NCBI GenBank assembly: GCA_049516595.1
Contig: JBEKSY010000008.1
Coordinates: forward strand, 1 to 64,000
Direction of reading: 5' to 3'
DNA from: JBEKHT01 sp049516595
GTDB lineage: Bacteria; Chloroflexota; Anaerolineae; Anaerolineales; RBG-16-64-43
Length of the DNA stretch: 64,000 nt
The translations under genes were made by a program, and so were the position numbers. A model generated the notes under the pieces. That model saw only the letters and a list, made by a program, of their open reading frames with translations, was not told the origin of the DNA and did no database searches. Every line of letters begins with the position of its first letter. The first letter of the stretch is position 1. This document shows, piece after piece, positions 25,211 through 33,792 of the stretch.

Positions 25211-26872
25211 ATGGCTGAGTACCAGATTCTGCTTCTGCCCCGCCAAAGCTACTATCAATGGGTTCGGGCCGCAAGCGACTACGTTCAAGCATTTGGAGCG
25301 AATCTCACCGCGGATGCCGATCGGGCCGGGCAGTACATGCGCCCCAATCAGGTCGTCACGATCGCCGACGTCCCGGACGGGTATGCCGGCGCTCCCGTTG
25401 GGGGGGACATAAAGTCGTGGTTCCGGCACCGCTACAGCGATGTTCGGCTCGACCCCGTCCCCGCTAAGTCACCTGACGATCTCAAGTCAGCCTTGGCCTC
25501 CCGCATCGCCGTCAATGACCGCTATGGGCGCCAAGCCAGCCCCTTCTTCTTGAAATGGCCGACAGACTATCCCGTGATCACCCAGGCGTTTGGGGCCAAC
25601 CCGACCATCTACCGGCGCTGGGGGTTCCCAGGGCATGAGGGGGTCGATATTCGCGCTCCCACCAATGCCAACGTGTACGCGTGCGCGGAGGGAACGGTTT
25701 TTGAGGTCCATGACGGTAGCGGTGGGCACCCTTATGGCCGCCATATTCGCATACAACATCGTGATGGATACCAGACCGTCTATGCGCACCTGAAACAGCC
25801 CTTGGTGACAGTGAACCATTTGGTGCATTTGGGAGAGAAAATTGCCTTGGCTGACTCGACAGGGGACTCAACAGGAAGCCACTTGCATCTTACCCTCAAG
25901 AAGCTGGGGGCTACCGAGCTTGGTTTGACCAAGTATCCGAAGGACGTCGTAGACCCAACCGCCTACTTGGTTTGGCCCGGGTCAGCCATGCCCTCCGACC
26001 CCAGCGCTTTTACGCTCCCCCCTTCGAGCTATCCTTGGCCGGCAGAGAAGTGCCTTGCAGGCGTGCACGGGCGAATGGACGGTACGCTCTCGGAGGCGGA
26101 TTTTTTGGCGATTCGGAAGTCGCGGGTCGAGGCCATCAAACTCCAGTCGAACGCCAGCGAGGCCAACGTGACCCAGCTTCGCAAGCTGGACAGCAAGATG
26201 TTCATTCTGGTGCGGCTTTTCGCCGATCTGTCCTCCCAACCCGTGACGGCTGGGGACTTCGTGCAGTGGGTGCAGGCCGAAGTTCAGCGAATGTGCGCGC
26301 AGGGGGTTCGCTACTTCGAGGTGCACAACGAGCCGAATCTGGGAGTGGAGGGCTGCCAGCGTTCTTGGGCGGACGGGGCCGGTTTTGGCCGATGGTTCCA
26401 AGAAGTGGTGGCCCGTCTGCGGGCCCGTTTTCCAGACGCCAAGTTCGGGTTCCCCGGGCTGGCTCCGGGTGATTCGGTTGAAGGAGAGCGCCAGGACGCA
26501 CTTCTCTTCCTTCAGCAATCTGAGGAAGCCGTCCAGGTGGCAGATTGGATCGGCGTTCACTGTTTCTGGTCGCGCCCGGAGGACATGGTCTCGGCCTCTC
26601 AGGCGTGCCTGTATGAGGCCTACCGAAAGCGGCACCCGGAAAAGCTGCTATTCATTACCGAATTCAGCAACCCCTCCCCGGAGGTCGAGCCACGGGCCAA
26701 AGGCGCGCAGTACGTCGAGTTCTATCACATGGTCCGCAACCTTCCAGGAATTGGGGCGGCTTTTTGCGTCGCGCTTTCCGCAAGCCACGGCTTTGACGCG
26801 GAGGTCTGGCGGACCGAGAATGGCGAGTTGACTGAGATCCCGTCGATCATCGGGAGCCGGAGTGAACCCTGA
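25211..26872 (+). CDS. M23-family peptidase domain fused to a glycosidase-like barrel
   Basis: Encodes 553 residues. Residues about 100-255 match the M23/LytM peptidase fold (GFPGHEGVDIRAPTNANVYAC, YGRHIRIQHRDGYQTVYAHL, and the HLHLTLKK His pair). Residues about 280-550 look like a clan-A TIM barrel: FEVHNEPNLG carries a candidate acid/base Glu and LLFITEFSNP a candidate nucleophile Glu. Such a pair could cut both peptide and glycan parts of a wall polymer. No signal peptide is visible, so export is unexplained. ATG 25211 follows AGAGGAG; the frame is open back to 24887 without similarity. The gene has no same-strand neighbour. Confidence 0.78.
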   Translation: MAEYQILLLPRQSYYQWVRAASDYVQAFGANLTADADRAGQYMRPNQVVTIADVPDGYAGAPVGGDIKSWFRHRYSDVRLDPVPAKSPDDLKSALASRIAVNDRYGRQASPFFLKWPTDYPVITQAFGANPTIYRRWGFPGHEGVDIRAPTNANVYACAEGTVFEVHDGSGGHPYGRHIRIQHRDGYQTVYAHLKQPLVTVNHLVHLGEKIALADSTGDSTGSHLHLTLKKLGATELGLTKYPKDVVDPTAYLVWPGSAMPSDPSAFTLPPSSYPWPAEKCLAGVHGRMDGTLSEADFLAIRKSRVEAIKLQSNASEANVTQLRKLDSKMFILVRLFADLSSQPVTAGDFVQWVQAEVQRMCAQGVRYFEVHNEPNLGVEGCQRSWADGAGFGRWFQEVVARLRARFPDAKFGFPGLAPGDSVEGERQDALLFLQQSEEAVQVADWIGVHCFWSRPEDMVSASQACLYEAYRKRHPEKLLFITEFSNPSPEVEPRAKGAQYVEFYHMVRNLPGIGAAFCVALSASHGFDAEVWRTENGELTEIPSIIGSRSEP

Positions 26873-26908
26873 TCCCGATCGGCCGGTGAGAGCAAGTCTG
26901 AACGCAAA

Positions 26909-26931
26909 GGCCGCGGCAATCGCCCGCGGCC
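26909..26931. terminator. GC-rich hairpin between convergent genes
   Basis: GGCCGCGG (26909-26916) pairs exactly with CCGCGGCC (26924-26931) over a 7-nt loop. It lies between the ends of the convergent M23 and acylphosphatase genes. It lacks a strong T-run on either side, so it is a candidate bidirectional terminator only. Confidence 0.4.
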
Positions 26932-26959
26932 TGTTCATTGTTCTGCGAGCCCTCTGGCC

Positions 26960-27247
26960 TCAAACATGGCGGACATGGAACTGGGTGAACTCGGAGGTGG
27001 GGGCCAGCCACTCGGATTCCACCCGTTCCACCTCGGCCGCGCGCGGACCCTTTCCCAAGTCCCCTAGCAACTCCACGAGAAGCGACCGGGGGCCTTCGGC
27101 CACAACCTCCACAGATCCGCCGCTCCGGTTCCCCACCCAGCCGGTTAGGCCGAGAACCTCGGCCCGGCGAATGACAAACACCCGAAATCCCACGCCCTGG
27201 ACCAGTCCGTGAACTCGGGCGTGGAGGCGAGCCAGATCGTCCGTCAT
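26960..27247 (-). CDS. acyP: Acylphosphatase
   Basis: Encodes 95 residues, the usual size. It hydrolyses carboxyl-phosphate bonds in small acyl phosphates. The signature GLVQGVGFRVFV holds the catalytic Arg, and GLTGWVGNRSGGSVEVVAEG the catalytic Asn and the second half of the signature. ATG 27247 is chosen because the family N-terminus starts there, though the frame opens upstream to 27361. It is encoded by itself, downstream of the exonuclease gene. Confidence 0.92.
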   Translation of the reverse strand: MTDDLARLHARVHGLVQGVGFRVFVIRRAEVLGLTGWVGNRSGGSVEVVAEGPRSLLVELLGDLGKGPRAAEVERVESEWLAPTSEFTQFHVRHV

Positions 27248-27383
27248 GGCAATCTCGACCGCTCTCAGAGGGCGCGTTCCAATCTGTTTCCGCACCTGGC
27301 GGCTGCGACCCCTGGCCTTGCAATCCCTGGAGTTCCTTCCATACATCCGCGGGGCCAGCACCCTCCGCTTAGCATGGAGGGGT

Positions 27384-27923
27384 CTACCATGCGACCGGCA
27401 CGGACCTTAGCCGGAAGCCTCGGTCCCGGTAGGAGACCTCGCGGTGCGCCCGTCCATGTTGATAGAGACGCCAGGTGAGAGCCACGTCATGCTGGCAGTA
27501 GTCGAGGACTCTGTCAATCTGCCCCTCACGATACCAAGCCACCGCCTGGATCCCATCAGCCATCTTCTGCGAGCCTAGGGTTGCTGAAGCCACCGCCTCA
27601 AGGGACAGACGAAACCCGAGCGCTCGATACAGATGTTCCAGCAGATCGATGGTGGACAGCCCCGGGAGGTCGCCGCCTCCGTAGGGCTTCAAGACGAGGT
27701 AATCGAAGCGTTTCACATTGTAGCCAATGACGCGGTCCGCCGTGCGCAAGAGGCTGAGGAGCCGCTCTACTTGATCTTCCTCAAAGCGGTGGTACCGGTC
27801 GGACTCGACCTCATAGACCACCGCGGCAGCCATCCCCAGTCGATCGACGAAGTTCCAGCCGCCCACGTCCTCAGCCAGGAGTTTCGTTTCAAGATCAAAC
27901 ACGAGGGTTGGCTTCTGAGCCAT
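27384..27923 (-). CDS. Predicted RNase H-fold 3'-5' exonuclease
   Basis: Encodes 179 residues of the DEDD exonuclease fold. The first motif (LVFDLETKLLAEDVGG), the second (VIGYNVKRFDYLVL) and a C-terminal LDYCQHDVALTWRLYQ supply the four acidic residues expected for two-metal catalysis. The protein resembles stand-alone predicted helicase-associated or YprB-like exonucleases. The substrate is unknown. ATG 27923 directly precedes the first strand. It follows the HEAT-repeat gene after 123 nt. Confidence 0.78.
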   Translation of the reverse strand: MAQKPTLVFDLETKLLAEDVGGWNFVDRLGMAAAVVYEVESDRYHRFEEDQVERLLSLLRTADRVIGYNVKRFDYLVLKPYGGGDLPGLSTIDLLEHLYRALGFRLSLEAVASATLGSQKMADGIQAVAWYREGQIDRVLDYCQHDVALTWRLYQHGRAHREVSYRDRGFRLRSVPVAW

Positions 27924-28046
27924 TTGCGGTCCCAAGAAAGCCAAGAGGAACTCGCTCTGCGGCCGAACCCGTCTCAAACACCCGGCGTTCGGTCTGCCAG
28001 TCGGCGCGTACCGCCTCGCCTGCCCCGGGAGGCTCCATGCCAGGGG

Positions 28047-29009
28047 CTAGTTCACTTCTTCTTTTCCCGGGTGGAAATCCAAGAGGGTGAAATCGCCCAA
28101 CCCGCTCTCGAATTCGAGATTGCCCAGCGCGTCTTCGACAAGGTCGCGCTCGCTTTGCGTTGCACGCGCGTGGTATTTCTCTAAGGCCTTGCGCGACCTT
28201 CCTCCGCCGATTTCTCCCAGCGCCCAGATCGCCCGTTCACGCACTTCCGAATCCGTATCTTCCAGCAGTTCGATCAGATCAGGGACTGACTTTTTCAGCT
28301 CCAATTCTCCAGCGGCGCGAGCCGCCTCGCAGCGAACCATGGCGTTCAAGCTTTGGAATTCCCGGGTAACATAGCTTTGCCAGGCCTCCCCATCTGCCGT
28401 GCGGCCCATGGCCAGGAGCACACTGCTTCGGACAACAGGATCCGGATCTTCGTAGTAGGCTCGCAGCACCTCGGGAACCTCGTCCCGGGAAGAAAAGCCC
28501 AAGGACTCCACGGCCCGCCGGCGAATATCCATGGGCAGATCGCTGCGAGCCAGGCGCAGCAAGCAATCTCCGATTCGACGCCCGAGTTCGGCCCAGATCT
28601 CTTCGTACTCGGACAGGAGCAAGAAACTGCCCAGTGCGATCACGGCCTGCAGACGCACCTGCAGGTCCGGGTCGCTTTCGACCAGCCCCAAGAACTTCTC
28701 CCCCAGACGCCAGTCCTTACTCTCCCACAGAGCCCGGATGGCGTGCGCGCGAACGGAGCCGTCCTCATCAGAAAGAGCTAGGCGCGCAATCGCCTCAAAA
28801 TCCAGTTCAATGCCTTGATCCGCTGCCTTTACCAAGCCTTCCAGCAAGCCACGCCGCGCCTCCACCGGCATCGCCCGCAGGACCGCACGGAGACGACGCG
28901 TCTGATGCGAGTCCAGGTCAGACAACCACACCAGGCAGCTGGGGCTCAACCGGTGTTCTTCCTCCTGCAAGGCCCGAAGGGCCGCCTCGAACTGCTCCGC
29001 GCTAGCCAT
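28047..29009 (-). CDS. HEAT-repeat protein
   Basis: Encodes 320 residues made of helical repeats. Units such as ALSDEDGSVRAHAIRALWE, ESDPDLQVRLQAVIALGSF, EDPDPVVRSSVLLAMG and EDTDSEVRERAIWALGEIG are classic HEAT/PBS-lyase-like repeats, about six to eight of them from residue 80 on. These proteins are usually binding scaffolds. No catalytic motif, signal peptide or membrane segment is seen. The start lies 10 nt after the rseP stop in the same direction, so the two genes are probably co-transcribed. Confidence 0.85.
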   Translation of the reverse strand: MASAEQFEAALRALQEEEHRLSPSCLVWLSDLDSHQTRRLRAVLRAMPVEARRGLLEGLVKAADQGIELDFEAIARLALSDEDGSVRAHAIRALWESKDWRLGEKFLGLVESDPDLQVRLQAVIALGSFLLLSEYEEIWAELGRRIGDCLLRLARSDLPMDIRRRAVESLGFSSRDEVPEVLRAYYEDPDPVVRSSVLLAMGRTADGEAWQSYVTREFQSLNAMVRCEAARAAGELELKKSVPDLIELLEDTDSEVRERAIWALGEIGGGRSRKALEKYHARATQSERDLVEDALGNLEFESGLGDFTLLDFHPGKEEVN

Positions 29010-29019
29010 AAGAAGACAC

Positions 29020-30075
29020 TCAGCGAGGGAGAATCGGATGGACCAGGTCCAGATAACTGATGTAGAGCATCAAACCAATCAGGAGCGCGAAGCCAATGGC
29101 ATGCACGGCTTGTTCCCTCTCGGGAGGGACGCGGCGGCCGCGAACTGCCTCAATCACGACGAACAGCAACCGGCCCCCGTCCAATGCAGGAATCGGAAGA
29201 AGGTTCCCGAGTGCCAGGGCCGTGCTGATCAGGCCGGCCCATTGAAGCAGGATGACCCACTGGTCCGTCTGTTGGGCGGTTTGGACCGCGCGGACGGTCA
29301 GATCATAAATGCCTACCACCCCGATCGGCCGAGCCTGGTCGGAGGCAACTTGACCCTGGATCAGCTTAATGGGAAGCGTTACGATCAGGAGGGTTTGCTG
29401 TTCGATCGTCTCCCCCGACCTCTGCAAAGCCTGGCCCCAGGAATAATTATTGACCATCTGAGCTTGCATCTCAATCCCCATAGGGCCTTGATTCGTGGGC
29501 CAAGAGGTGCGGGGGGTAATTCTCAGGCTGAGCCGCTCGGAGCCGCGCCCCACTTCCAGCAGGATTGGTTTTCCCAGATTGCCGTAGGTCAGGGAGGATA
29601 GGTCCCCTGGTTGATGGATCGACTGGTTGTCCGCCCGGAGGATGACGTCTCCCTCTTGTAGGCCCGCGGCTTGCGCAGGCGAGGCCGGGGACACGGAGGC
29701 TACCGCCACGCGATCAGGCCATCCGATCTTGAACCCGAAGGTGAAGGCGATGAGGGCGGTGAGAAGGTTGGCACCCACACCGGCCAGCAAGACGGCCGCA
29801 CGCGTGCCCCGTCTGGCCGAGGCGAATCCGCCTGGCACACTTGGATCGTCTTCGCCCGCCAGCCGGACGAATCCCCCAAAAGGGATACCGTTCAAGCTGA
29901 AGAGCGTCCCTCCTTGTTCGAACAGCTTGAGCAGCCGGGGAGGATAACCCAAGCCGAACTCGGCAACGCGGACCCCCGCAATTCGTGCCACAACAAAGTG
30001 GCCGAGTTCATGAATGAAGATCAGGGACCCAAGGAACAGGATGGTGATCAGCCACCCGGGAATTGACGAGAGCAT
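29020..30075 (-). CDS. rseP: RseP-like site-2 protease (M50) with PDZ domain
   Basis: Encodes 351 residues. It is a membrane zinc protease that cuts anti-sigma factors and signal peptides within the membrane. The first helix has the zinc motif HELGH (LIFIHELGHFVVARI), and the C-terminal LLPIPALDGGRLLFVVIEA supplies the third metal ligand. One PDZ domain lies between (about 125-210, AAGLQEGDVILRADNQSI). Two more hydrophobic helices flank it. It heads a minus-strand unit with the HEAT-repeat and exonuclease genes. Confidence 0.93.
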   Translation of the reverse strand: MLSSIPGWLITILFLGSLIFIHELGHFVVARIAGVRVAEFGLGYPPRLLKLFEQGGTLFSLNGIPFGGFVRLAGEDDPSVPGGFASARRGTRAAVLLAGVGANLLTALIAFTFGFKIGWPDRVAVASVSPASPAQAAGLQEGDVILRADNQSIHQPGDLSSLTYGNLGKPILLEVGRGSERLSLRITPRTSWPTNQGPMGIEMQAQMVNNYSWGQALQRSGETIEQQTLLIVTLPIKLIQGQVASDQARPIGVVGIYDLTVRAVQTAQQTDQWVILLQWAGLISTALALGNLLPIPALDGGRLLFVVIEAVRGRRVPPEREQAVHAIGFALLIGLMLYISYLDLVHPILPR

Positions 30076-30110
30076 GGGACACTCCAGCCAGGAGAACCAA
30101 TCATGGCACT

Positions 30111-30126
30111 ATTATATGAATCATAT
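30111..30126 (-). promoter_or_regulatory. TATAAT box overlapping a 13-nt palindrome before rseP
   Basis: A minus-strand TATAAT (30116-30111) lies about 36 nt before the rseP ATG. It overlaps the perfect palindrome ATATGAATCATAT (30114-30126). No good -35 is seen, so an activator or repressor site is possible. Confidence 0.35.
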
Positions 30127-30259
30127 CACTGAGCCCGGGTGAACTGCCGACACGCATTCCTGCGGGGGAATCGGAACTTTTCTTGCGGATAGCAAAATTC
30201 GTGGAGGGGCTTGGAGATCCCCCAGGATGGACCCCGCCCTTTCGCAGGTAGCATTGACA

Positions 30260-31237
30260 TCAGGTTAAGGCGGCCGGGCCGCCCGGTTCCGCTTGTAGCA
30301 CCTCAAGGACTCCGGGGATCCGTCGCAATCGATCCAAGGCCTCCCGATCCGAATCTCCCGGGGTCAAGCAGTGAACGTTCGCTCCGGCGTCAATGCTAAA
30401 TGCGATTGGTAGGCCCTGGGCTCGCCACCGACGAACGAACTGGATGATTTCGACGGTCAGGGGATTCCAGTATAGAAGCGGAGGGGTCGAGGTCATGATG
30501 ACGGAGTGGAGCAGAAGGCAATCCTCTTCCACGATCTCAGCCAGCGCCCCGAAATCGCGGTCAAACAAGGCCCTGCGGCAGGCATCTAACCGCATCGGGG
30601 TGGAGTCCACTCGCAAGCGGTAGAGCGGGCTGCTCCAGGCCGAGCGGTGACCCTCGGAAGAGGACACGGCCTTTGGTTGGCGGTCGACGACGACCACCAG
30701 ATCTGTCAACTTCCAGTGCTCCGGTGGCAGAAAGCTCGTCGCAAAGGAATCCAAATCCCCAGATCCGGCCTGCCATTCGACGAATCCCCCTGGGATAGAC
30801 CGGCATGCTGAGCCCGAGCCCAGACGGGCCAAGCGGGAAAGCCCATTCTGATCGAGACTGAGACCGATGGCGGCCGATGCGGCCAAGGTGAGGGCGGCAA
30901 ATGCGGAAGCGGAGGAGGCAATCCCTGAGGCCAGAGGAAAGTTATTCTCCGAGTCGACCCGCGCAAAAACCGGGCTCTTCGCCAGAGCGCGAATTCGCTC
31001 CAGATGATCCACCACTCGTGCGGACATCTCTGGCGAGGCTGGGCGACTGTCGAAGAACACCTCGTCCGCTCCCAGTCCCTCCCGGAAGTCCACGGTGGTC
31101 CGCGTAACCAGAGCACCCAGATTCATCGAGATGGATCCATTGGCTGGCAAGCGGAGGCGGTCGTCTCGGTTTCCCCAGTATTTGATGAGAGCGATGTTCG
31201 GATGGGCGATGGCGGTCGCCCTCATGGCGAGATCCAT
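30260..31237 (-). CDS. mvaD: Phosphomevalonate/diphosphomevalonate decarboxylase
   Basis: Encodes 325 residues of the GHMP superfamily. It has the N-terminal NIALIKYWGNRDDRLRLP, the Ser-rich loop (LASGIASSASAFAALTLAA), GSGSACRSIPGGFVEW and a C-terminal FSIDAGANVHCL with the catalytic Asp. Classical diphosphomevalonate decarboxylases read KYWGK; here N23 replaces that second Lys, which in yeast lies by the substrate's phosphates. With isopentenyl phosphate kinase overlapping upstream, the likely substrate is mevalonate 5-phosphate, giving isopentenyl phosphate, as reported for Roseiflexus. The substrate is inferred from context, not proven. Confidence 0.88.
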   Translation of the reverse strand: MDLAMRATAIAHPNIALIKYWGNRDDRLRLPANGSISMNLGALVTRTTVDFREGLGADEVFFDSRPASPEMSARVVDHLERIRALAKSPVFARVDSENNFPLASGIASSASAFAALTLAASAAIGLSLDQNGLSRLARLGSGSACRSIPGGFVEWQAGSGDLDSFATSFLPPEHWKLTDLVVVVDRQPKAVSSSEGHRSAWSSPLYRLRVDSTPMRLDACRRALFDRDFGALAEIVEEDCLLLHSVIMTSTPPLLYWNPLTVEIIQFVRRWRAQGLPIAFSIDAGANVHCLTPGDSDREALDRLRRIPGVLEVLQAEPGGPAALT

Positions 31238-32016
31238 GTTCCCTCCACGGGTTTTCCGAGTAGTGCCGATGTGACGGCTCCTGGTCCCTCCCCCGAGAAG
31301 ATTAGGGCCTGCAAGCCGGGCAACTTGCCGACGAGCTCGAGCATGAGCTCCACCTTCCCCGCCATCCCGCCGGTGACGTCGGCGTCAGCACTGCCCCCCA
31401 CCCCACCGCGATGTTCCCTCCACGTGGACGGGGTCAACTGGGCAATGACCCGCGTTCTCCGGGGGAAGTCGGCATAGACCCCGGATTCGATTCCCGCCAA
31501 CAGGATGCGCTGGGGTCTGAGCCGCTCCGCCAGGTAGGCGAACACGTTCTCCGTGGAAGCGATCGTCCCCCCCCGTTCCCGGTCGAACATCACGTCGCCG
31601 TAGACCATGGGCACGAGACCGGCGTCCAATGCGGCACGGATGGGCTCGCTCGGCATCGCCACAACGCGCCCCGACTCGGCCAGACCCCCAGCGGAGGGGG
31701 AGAAGCGCACCACCGGGACGGCCTCCCGGCTGAAGGCGTCCACCGCCATCCGCGAGAGCATATCGGCGACCCGCCACACCTCCGCAAAGCCGAGCCAATC
31801 CGCCGAAGTTCTCACCCCGTGGACAGTGCCATAGCGCTCCGCCTCTACGTGCCCAAACGACCCCGAACCGTGACCCAATAGGATCTGCAGTTCGGGAGCC
31901 TGGGATCGGGCCGAGGCGACCTCCTGCGCAAGCCGCCGGAGGACCTCAGGCCGCGGGGTCTTGGGCTTCGATTTCTCTGTGATGAGGGAGCCGCCAAGTT
32001 TGAGGAAGACCAGCAT
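31222..32016 (-). CDS. ipk: Isopentenyl phosphate kinase
   Basis: Encodes 264 residues of the amino-acid-kinase fold. It phosphorylates isopentenyl phosphate to isopentenyl diphosphate. The N-terminal FLKLGGSLITEKS, the loop LLGHGSGSFGHV with the family's key His, VPMVYGDVMFD, LLAGIESGVYADFP and DVTGGMAGKVELML are typical of archaeal IPK and its Chloroflexota relatives. Its 3' end overlaps the decarboxylase start by 16 nt, so the two are translated together. The start codon at 32016 is the first in frame before the conserved strand. Confidence 0.92.
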   Translation of the reverse strand: MLVFLKLGGSLITEKSKPKTPRPEVLRRLAQEVASARSQAPELQILLGHGSGSFGHVEAERYGTVHGVRTSADWLGFAEVWRVADMLSRMAVDAFSREAVPVVRFSPSAGGLAESGRVVAMPSEPIRAALDAGLVPMVYGDVMFDRERGGTIASTENVFAYLAERLRPQRILLAGIESGVYADFPRRTRVIAQLTPSTWREHRGGVGGSADADVTGGMAGKVELMLELVGKLPGLQALIFSGEGPGAVTSALLGKPVEGTWISP

Positions 32017-32049
32017 CTTGTTTCCGAAGGGGAGATGGGGAAGATGGTC

Positions 32050-32688
32050 CTACTGCGCTGGGAGGTTGGTCAGCATGTCATGAATGCGCGCTATCACCAT
32101 GTCCAAGGCGACCCGGTTAAACCCGCCTTCAGGGATCACCACGTCGGCATAGCGCTTCGAGGGTTCGACAAACTCGAGATGCATCGGGCGGACCGTGGTC
32201 AGATACTGGCGGATCACGGATTCCACCGTGCGCCCCCTTTCGCGGATGTCGCGCTGCAAGCGTCGGATGAAGCGGATGTCCGGGTCTGTGTCCACGAAGA
32301 TCTTGACGTCGAAAAGTTCTCGCAGCGACCGGTCAGAAAAGATCAGAATCCCTTCAACCAGCAGGATCGGATGGGGGTCCACGCGCCGTGTTTCCTGCGT
32401 TCGCGCGTGGGCCGTGAAATCGTAGACAGGCATTTCAATCGCCCGCCCGGACTTGAGTCCTTTGAGGTGCTCAATCAGAAGAGGGGTGTCCAGCTAGTCT
32501 GGATGGTCAAAGTTGACAATCTCGCGCTGCGACCGCGCGAGATCCTTCAGATTCTTGTAATAACCGTCATGCGGCAAGTAGGCTACCGCTCCGGCATCGG
32601 TATCCCCCAGGATCGTTTGAGCCACGGTGGTTTTGCCCGAGCCCGAGCCACCGGCTATCCCAATGGTGATGCACTGGAACTCGCTCAC
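32050..32688 (-). pseudogene. udk: Uridine kinase interrupted by an in-frame TAG
   Basis: One continuous minus-strand frame encodes a uridine/cytidine kinase of about 212 residues, with a TAG at 32494-32496. Before it come SEFQCITIGIAGGSGSGKTTVA (P-loop) and HDGYYKNLKDLARSQREIVNFDHPD. After it come LDTPLLIEHLKGLKSG, YDFTAHART, PILLVEGILIF and the lid RLQRDIRERGR. The stop replaces what is normally Ser or Ala in the FDHPD(S/A)LD segment, so one base change would restore the gene. The start is GTG 32688. It is either a recent nonsense mutation or a consensus error. It lies upstream of ipk. Confidence 0.85.
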
Positions 32689-32694
32689 GCGGCC

Positions 32695-32700
32695 ATTATA
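32695..32700 (-). promoter_or_regulatory. -10 box at leaderless distance from udk
   Basis: A perfect minus-strand TATAAT (32700-32695) ends 6 nt before the GTG start of udk, and no Shine-Dalgarno is present. The mRNA would begin at or next to the start codon, i.e. leaderless translation. No clear -35 is seen. Confidence 0.4.
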
Positions 32701-33053
32701 CCCATGCCTTTGCGCATGTGCTCTGCTCGCGGCTTGGTGGGAGAGGCGGCCTCTTCTGGCGGAAACAGGCAGCAAGCCCCTCGGAGTCCACCAGCTCCTT
32801 CATCCGCCGGAAGAATCTTCGGGCCTCGGCCGCCCCTTCCGAGCTTGAGGAAGATATCGGCTCTCCCCTGGTCTGCGGACCCAAAATCCTCGCTTGCCAG
32901 TACCAGGGTGGTCTGGCGGCACGCCAAAATCCTCACACCTCGGCTGCCGCCTCCACTTTACTTGCGACCTGAACGGCCTCGTGCACTGGGATTAGGAAAG
33001 AGGGGCACGAGACACCGGCTCCTGCATGTTTCCTGGGCGCAAAGCAAGGCCCT
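32701..33053. other. Intergenic stretch with no convincing gene
   Basis: About 350 nt between divergent udk and tetR. A 62-residue minus-strand frame (32884-32696, containing EARRFFRRMKELVDSEG) looks protein-like in its middle, but it has no ribosome binding site and a low-complexity start. I do not call it a gene. Confidence 0.3.
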
Positions 33054-33081
33054 TTGACGAGGGGACAAAGCGTGGTAGAGT
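33054..33081 (+). promoter_or_regulatory. Promoter of the tetR-ABC operon
   Basis: TTGACG (33054-33059) and TAGAGT (33076-33081) are 16 nt apart. The predicted transcript start falls on the first arm of the operator-like palindrome at 33088. Confidence 0.5.
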
Positions 33082-33087
33082 TGTCTG

Positions 33088-33110
33088 TGACTGTAATTCC
33101 AATTCAGTCA
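33088..33110. promoter_or_regulatory. Operator-like palindrome before tetR
   Basis: Arms TGACTG (33088-33093) and CAGTCA (33105-33110) enclose two AATT blocks around CC, giving a nearly perfect 23-bp inverted repeat with one extra T. Position just after the -10 and before tetR fits a binding site for autorepression. Confidence 0.6.
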
Positions 33111-33129
33111 TATCGAAACAGGATGGGAC

Positions 33130-33792
33130 GTGCCAAGAGCGTTCAACGAACACGACAAGGAGTTGATCCGCAAGAGGCTTCTGGAGCAGGGATACAAGCT
33201 GTTCTCTGCCTGCGGGCTGAGGAAAACCAACATTGAAGAGATTGCCAAGGCGGCTGGGATCTCCAAAGGAGCGTATTACCTCTTTTATGAGTCCAAAGAA
33301 GCTCTTTTCATGGATGTAGTCGAACTGGCCGAAAGACGTTTCCGCCAGGAACTGTTGGCAACCATCAATCTGCCTGGGCCTTCCCCTCGAGCCCACTTGT
33401 TTGCCGTCTTGAAGAAGGCTTTTGCTCTTCTGAAAACGGTTCCCGTTCTGCAGTTCTTTACAGGCGACGATTATGACCTTCTCATTCGTAGGATCCCTGA
33501 GGGAAAACTCCAGGATCATCTAGCTAGCGATCGAGTGTTCTTCGAAGAATTGGTCGCTTGCTGCAAGGACGCGGGCATACCTATCCGCGTCCGGCCCGAG
33601 GAGATCAGTGGCTTGCTGTATCCACTCGTGTTGACCGTCCTCCATGACGACGCATCCAGCCCTGTCAGCCTTGGCAGCAACATTGACTTGCTTCTGGAGC
33701 TGGTCGCAGCTTTCTGTCTGGGCGAGGTCGACGTTCAGATGGAGAACCCAATCCATCCCACGCCCCAGTGGGCAAAGGCATACCCAGGATGA
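33130..33792 (+). CDS. TetR-family transcriptional regulator
   Basis: Encodes 220 residues. The N-terminal DNA-binding domain (about 10-58) has the TetR pattern: LLEQGYKLFSACGLRKTNIEEIAKAAGISKGAYYLFYESKEALF. The C-terminal half is a variable ligand-binding helical domain. The start is GTG 33130 after an AGGA. A palindrome 20 nt upstream is its probable operator. The stop overlaps the ATG of the ABC ATPase, so it likely represses its own exporter operon and releases it on ligand binding. Confidence 0.92.
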   Translation: MPRAFNEHDKELIRKRLLEQGYKLFSACGLRKTNIEEIAKAAGISKGAYYLFYESKEALFMDVVELAERRFRQELLATINLPGPSPRAHLFAVLKKAFALLKTVPVLQFFTGDDYDLLIRRIPEGKLQDHLASDRVFFEELVACCKDAGIPIRVRPEEISGLLYPLVLTVLHDDASSPVSLGSNIDLLLELVAAFCLGEVDVQMENPIHPTPQWAKAYPG

